A program made the translations under genes and the position numbers. A DNA stretch of 64,000 nt from Candidatus Gastranaerophilales bacterium (lineage in GTDB: Bacteria > Cyanobacteriota > Vampirovibrionia > Gastranaerophilales > Gastranaerophilaceae). This document shows, one piece after another, positions 61,709 through 64,000 of this stretch. A model generated the notes under the pieces. That model had not been told where the DNA came from. It ran no database searches and was given only the letters and a program-made list of their open reading frames with translations. Each line of letters starts with the position of its first letter. The first letter of the stretch is position 1. Location of the stretch: positions 1-64,000 of the forward strand of contig CALUUH010000004.1 in assembly GCA_944323875.1 (NCBI GenBank), given 5' to 3'.

Positions 61709-63206
61709 CGAAACTGCCAGACAGCAAAGAAATTTGACCACAACGCAGAAACGTACAAATTCCAGTACAAAAGAAGGCGTTCTGGTAAATAACTTTATAA
61801 AAGATAACAGCGCAGATACCTGTGTTAATCTTGATAATACCGTTGATACGCTTATTATCTCAGACAGAGTAAAACTGCCGCAAAAGCTTGATGAAGATAA
61901 AATTGTAAAAGATAAAAGTCTGTTTCCGATTAGTGCGGCGGCACTGGGCGTAATGGGGGTTTTTGCAGGTGTTACGGCGTTTATAAGTCACAATACTAAA
62001 ATAGCAACCAATATGGCTAAAAATATGATTAAAGAAAAGTGGCTGCCGACACTTACCCGTAATATATCTATAAATGACGAAACCTCGCAGGCAATATTCC
62101 AGATGGTTACAAATCCTAACCGTAAAACGATTATTGCGGGCGTCGGGGTATTTTCACTGACAGCAACTGCTTTTATGGGAAAAACGTTCTTTGACGGATT
62201 CAAAGATATATGGGTCAAAAAACGGGAAGCAGATATCCAGAAAAATCTTCAAGAAAAGCTTATTGAGGTAGAAACCCAGTCTTTTTCCGGCAAAATTCAG
62301 ATTATAAGAAATACATTGTCAGATAAAGCAAAGGAATTAAATAAATATATAACAGAAGAAGATGAGGCTATATTGCCGAACTTTGGCAAATCCACTCAGA
62401 TAGCCTTTATGAGCGGGAAACACGGCAAAGAAGTTGGCCGAAACACCGATAACCGTAACAATCCGCTCGCCTTTTTTGCGCTCGGAGCCGCGACTGTTGC
62501 CGGTATAATAGGGCTTTCGTATCTATCTTTGCGGAATTTAAGCAAAAGCAAGTCGCATTTACGTGATTACATATCTTATACAGAGGACATCATTGGTAAA
62601 GTAGTCAAAAATTCGACAGAACAGACAAGAAAGCAGGACAGTGAAAATCTCGCATTTTTATTCCAGTCAATAGACGCTTCACCAGAAACGATTAAACGTC
62701 TTATGGAAGGGATTAAGTGGGAAAAACCTGAATCTGTGACGGAATTTATAAAAAATACGGTTTCCAAAATACAGACTTCTGCTGTAAAAGTAAATTCGCA
62801 CATTGGTGGTGACGGAACGCCAAAACCGGCATTCTCATCATTTGTTGACGATTACAGGGCATTTCTATACAACTGGCTTTTGGATACGGATAATGCGCAG
62901 TTCAGGCAGTTATTCTTCGGTATGACAGGAGCGGCGGCTGTTTCTTACGGCGGAAAGCTCGTCGGAGATGCAATAAAAGAAGTTCAGGTCAAGAAAATCA
63001 ATGCACAAACAGAGCTTAATTTACAAAAACGGCTTGTATCAACGGAGTTACGTAACTTCAAATCCAAAAAAGACGCGGCAATACAGCCGTTAATGGAGGA
63101 ATTTTACAAGCAGGTGCAGAATGGAAAGCCTAAAGAGCAGCTTAAAACCATGGCTGATAATATATTATTTGAAGTCAAAAACGGCCCGCCGTTTGTATAT
63201 TCTTAG
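61683..63206 (+). CDS. Lineage-specific membrane protein in riboswitch operon
   Basis: 507 aa from the ATG at 61683 (AAAGGAT upstream); an ATG 18 nt earlier is an alternative. A polar head (MNITPFRDNE) is followed by paired hydrophobic segments near 90-110 (ALGVMGVFAGVTAFI), 155-175, 265-290 (FFALGAATVAGIIGL) and 415-430, with charged helices between. Overlaps the metal-motif gene by 26 nt, so translationally coupled. Same general build as the 18875 and 37502 proteins. Function unknown. Confidence 0.75.
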   Translation: MNITPFRDNETARQQRNLTTTQKRTNSSTKEGVLVNNFIKDNSADTCVNLDNTVDTLIISDRVKLPQKLDEDKIVKDKSLFPISAAALGVMGVFAGVTAFISHNTKIATNMAKNMIKEKWLPTLTRNISINDETSQAIFQMVTNPNRKTIIAGVGVFSLTATAFMGKTFFDGFKDIWVKKREADIQKNLQEKLIEVETQSFSGKIQIIRNTLSDKAKELNKYITEEDEAILPNFGKSTQIAFMSGKHGKEVGRNTDNRNNPLAFFALGAATVAGIIGLSYLSLRNLSKSKSHLRDYISYTEDIIGKVVKNSTEQTRKQDSENLAFLFQSIDASPETIKRLMEGIKWEKPESVTEFIKNTVSKIQTSAVKVNSHIGGDGTPKPAFSSFVDDYRAFLYNWLLDTDNAQFRQLFFGMTGAAAVSYGGKLVGDAIKEVQVKKINAQTELNLQKRLVSTELRNFKSKKDAAIQPLMEEFYKQVQNGKPKEQLKTMADNILFEVKNGPPFVYS

Positions 63207-63242
63207 TAAGACGTTAGGACGTTAAGACGTTAAGACGTTAAG
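63207..63242. repeat. GTTAAGAC octamer array
   Basis: Units TAAGAC, GTTAGGAC, GTTAAGAC, GTTAAGAC, GTTA begin at the stop codon of the previous gene. The array at 63384-63415 has the inverse units. Confidence 0.8.
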
Positions 63243-63285
63243 TTCATATCTTTAATATATAAAGTAAAGTGAGTAATTTAATAAA

Positions 63286-63816
63286 ATGAGTGTTCAACCA
63301 GTAAATATACCTGTTAATAAAATTTCGGTTTCTCCATATATGGAGTACAATACAAATATGCCACATATATATTCATTAACGAACTTATCGTCTTATCGTC
63401 CTAACGTCTTAGCGTCTTCTACAACAAACTACTGTTCCTTTAATCAGCCGAAGGTGGATTACTTTGTAAAGCAAAAGGAACAGGCTTTGTCTTATTTAAC
63501 TGACATTTTGCAGCACTCCAATAATGAGGCACAGATAACAGAAACATTATATATAGTAGACAGAATGATAGAAAACGGCACAAAAGGCGTTGATAAGATG
63601 TATCCGGTGCTTTCACGCTTTAATAATACTAATTCACCGTTTATTCAGACATTTTTAGCCGGAATATACAGAAAAATACAGGTTCCTGACGCGTTCGGGC
63701 CGCTTGTCGCCATGTTAATTCGTAATTCTGTTAACCCGCCGCAAACAAATTTTGATCCGAATGAAGAAGTCGGAGGAGCAATACTGGCGTACCTTTCAGA
63801 CCGTTTTAGACATTGA
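63286..63816 (+). CDS. HEAT-like repeat protein with octamer insertion
   Basis: 176 aa. Residues 33-44 (SSYRPNVLASS region) are encoded by four units of an octamer array (63384-63415), the inverse of the array just before the gene. From about residue 58 helices in pairs (VKQKEQALSYLTDILQHSNN, AQITETLYIVDRMIEN, FGPLVAMLIRNS) fit HEAT repeats. It follows the membrane gene by 80 bp and may be in the riboswitch operon. No enzyme motif. Confidence 0.75.
   Translation: MSVQPVNIPVNKISVSPYMEYNTNMPHIYSLTNLSSYRPNVLASSTTNYCSFNQPKVDYFVKQKEQALSYLTDILQHSNNEAQITETLYIVDRMIENGTKGVDKMYPVLSRFNNTNSPFIQTFLAGIYRKIQVPDAFGPLVAMLIRNSVNPPQTNFDPNEEVGGAILAYLSDRFRH
63384..63415 (+). repeat. Octamer array inside the 63286 gene
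   Basis: CTTATCGT, CTTATCGT, CCTAACGT, CTTAGCGT, then CTTCTACA. In frame, inverse of GTTAAGAC at 63207. Confidence 0.75.
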
Positions 63817-63934
63817 TGAAAAAAGTCAATTGTAACAATTTCGTAACATGATTAAAGACATGTTTAAAGTTTTCAAAAACATGTGCCGACATGAAAAATA
63901 CGAGTTACAAAACAAATGAAAGGAAGACAGAATT

Positions 63935-64000
63935 ATGGGAATGGCAGCATCACAAGCAAGATTTTTAGGCTTGACAGCAAGGAAGACCAATCTTGAATAT
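63935..64000 (+). CDS. Partial MGMAASQ-type small coiled-coil protein
   Basis: Runs off the right edge after 22 codons. AAAGGAAG before the ATG; reads MGMAASQARFLGLTARKTNL and EY. I associate this N-terminus with a recurrent small-protein family of Gastranaerophilales genomes; it is a marker for the lineage. Function unknown. The 63817-63934 gap holds no gene. Confidence 0.75.
   Translation, partial: MGMAASQARFLGLTARKTNLEY

Noticed and set aside
60963-61770. Minus-strand frames opposite the riboswitch operon genes
   Set aside because: Shadows of the 60995 and 61683 genes, which have ribosome sites and overlapping operon structure.
1-64000. tRNA or rRNA genes
   Set aside because: I looked for T-arm GTTCGAATC-type motifs and rRNA signatures and recognised none; a tRNAscan run would be decisive.

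Overview
The window looks like a chromosome segment of an uncultured, gut-type, non-photosynthetic relative of cyanobacteria (Melainabacteria/Vampirovibrionia, most likely order Gastranaerophilales). This is inferred from its low GC content, a Gram-negative type envelope (LptF/LptG-type permease, MurA), fermentative metabolism (AdhE), prepilins with the signature AFTLAEVLITL, a partial gene at the right edge starting MGMAASQARFLG, and many lineage-type proteins with N-terminal FxG motifs. I recognised no rRNA, tRNA, CRISPR array, IS transposase or prophage.

Layout. 1-7.4 kb: clpB; an accessory island with a toxin-like 408-aa protein and a duplicated two-gene membrane cassette; metK with its own promoter and leader hairpin. 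7.4-11.2 kb: a HEYGH putative metalloprotease, a YibE/F membrane protein, an XRE regulator facing an intact promoter whose gene is cut to 8 codons by repeats, and a lipoprotein. 11.3-18.2 kb: murA, a small repeat protein, mfd, a PpiC/SurA-type lipoprotein and a LysM protein. 18.4-24.5 kb: lineage-specific proteins, folD and an MNT/HEPN pair. 24.5-31.1 kb: gatA, lptF/G, a GH57 enzyme, a secreted OB-like protein and a CxxCxxCC protein. 31.2-37.2 kb: HEAT-like and membrane proteins, the coupled operon zinc-ribbon/IDR protein-rimM-trmD, dtd, an XRE regulator and trmFO. 37.5-41.4 kb: a large FxG protein, a solo LuxR helix-turn-helix and a prepilin gene divergent from an XRE gene, with operator-like repeats over the prepilin promoter. 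41.5-47.8 kb: a pepP/trmH/dnaA/ruvA cluster, a small parvulin, a candidate minus-strand ncRNA and mazG. 48-58.4 kb: two lineage proteins, adhE with a Rex-type operator, prfB with a programmed +1 frameshift, a membrane protein, a 5'-nucleotidase-like enzyme, small proteins and glyS. 58.4-64 kb: repeat mosaics around and inside a prepilin gene, then a cobalamin-type riboswitch with a terminator/SD hairpin ahead of an operon-like run of lineage-specific genes.

Two themes stand out. First, several short invasive repeat types (palindromic elements and degenerate 8/9-nt tandem arrays) occur between genes and also in frame inside genes: mfd, the 113-residue leader of a prepilin, and a HEAT-like protein. 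Second, the lineage-specific genes carry regulatory layers of interest: a cobalamin-type riboswitch ahead of a protein with a CPHG/CPIC metal-binding motif, an XRE-operator-pilin module, and an unassigned ncRNA lying between two directional terminators.
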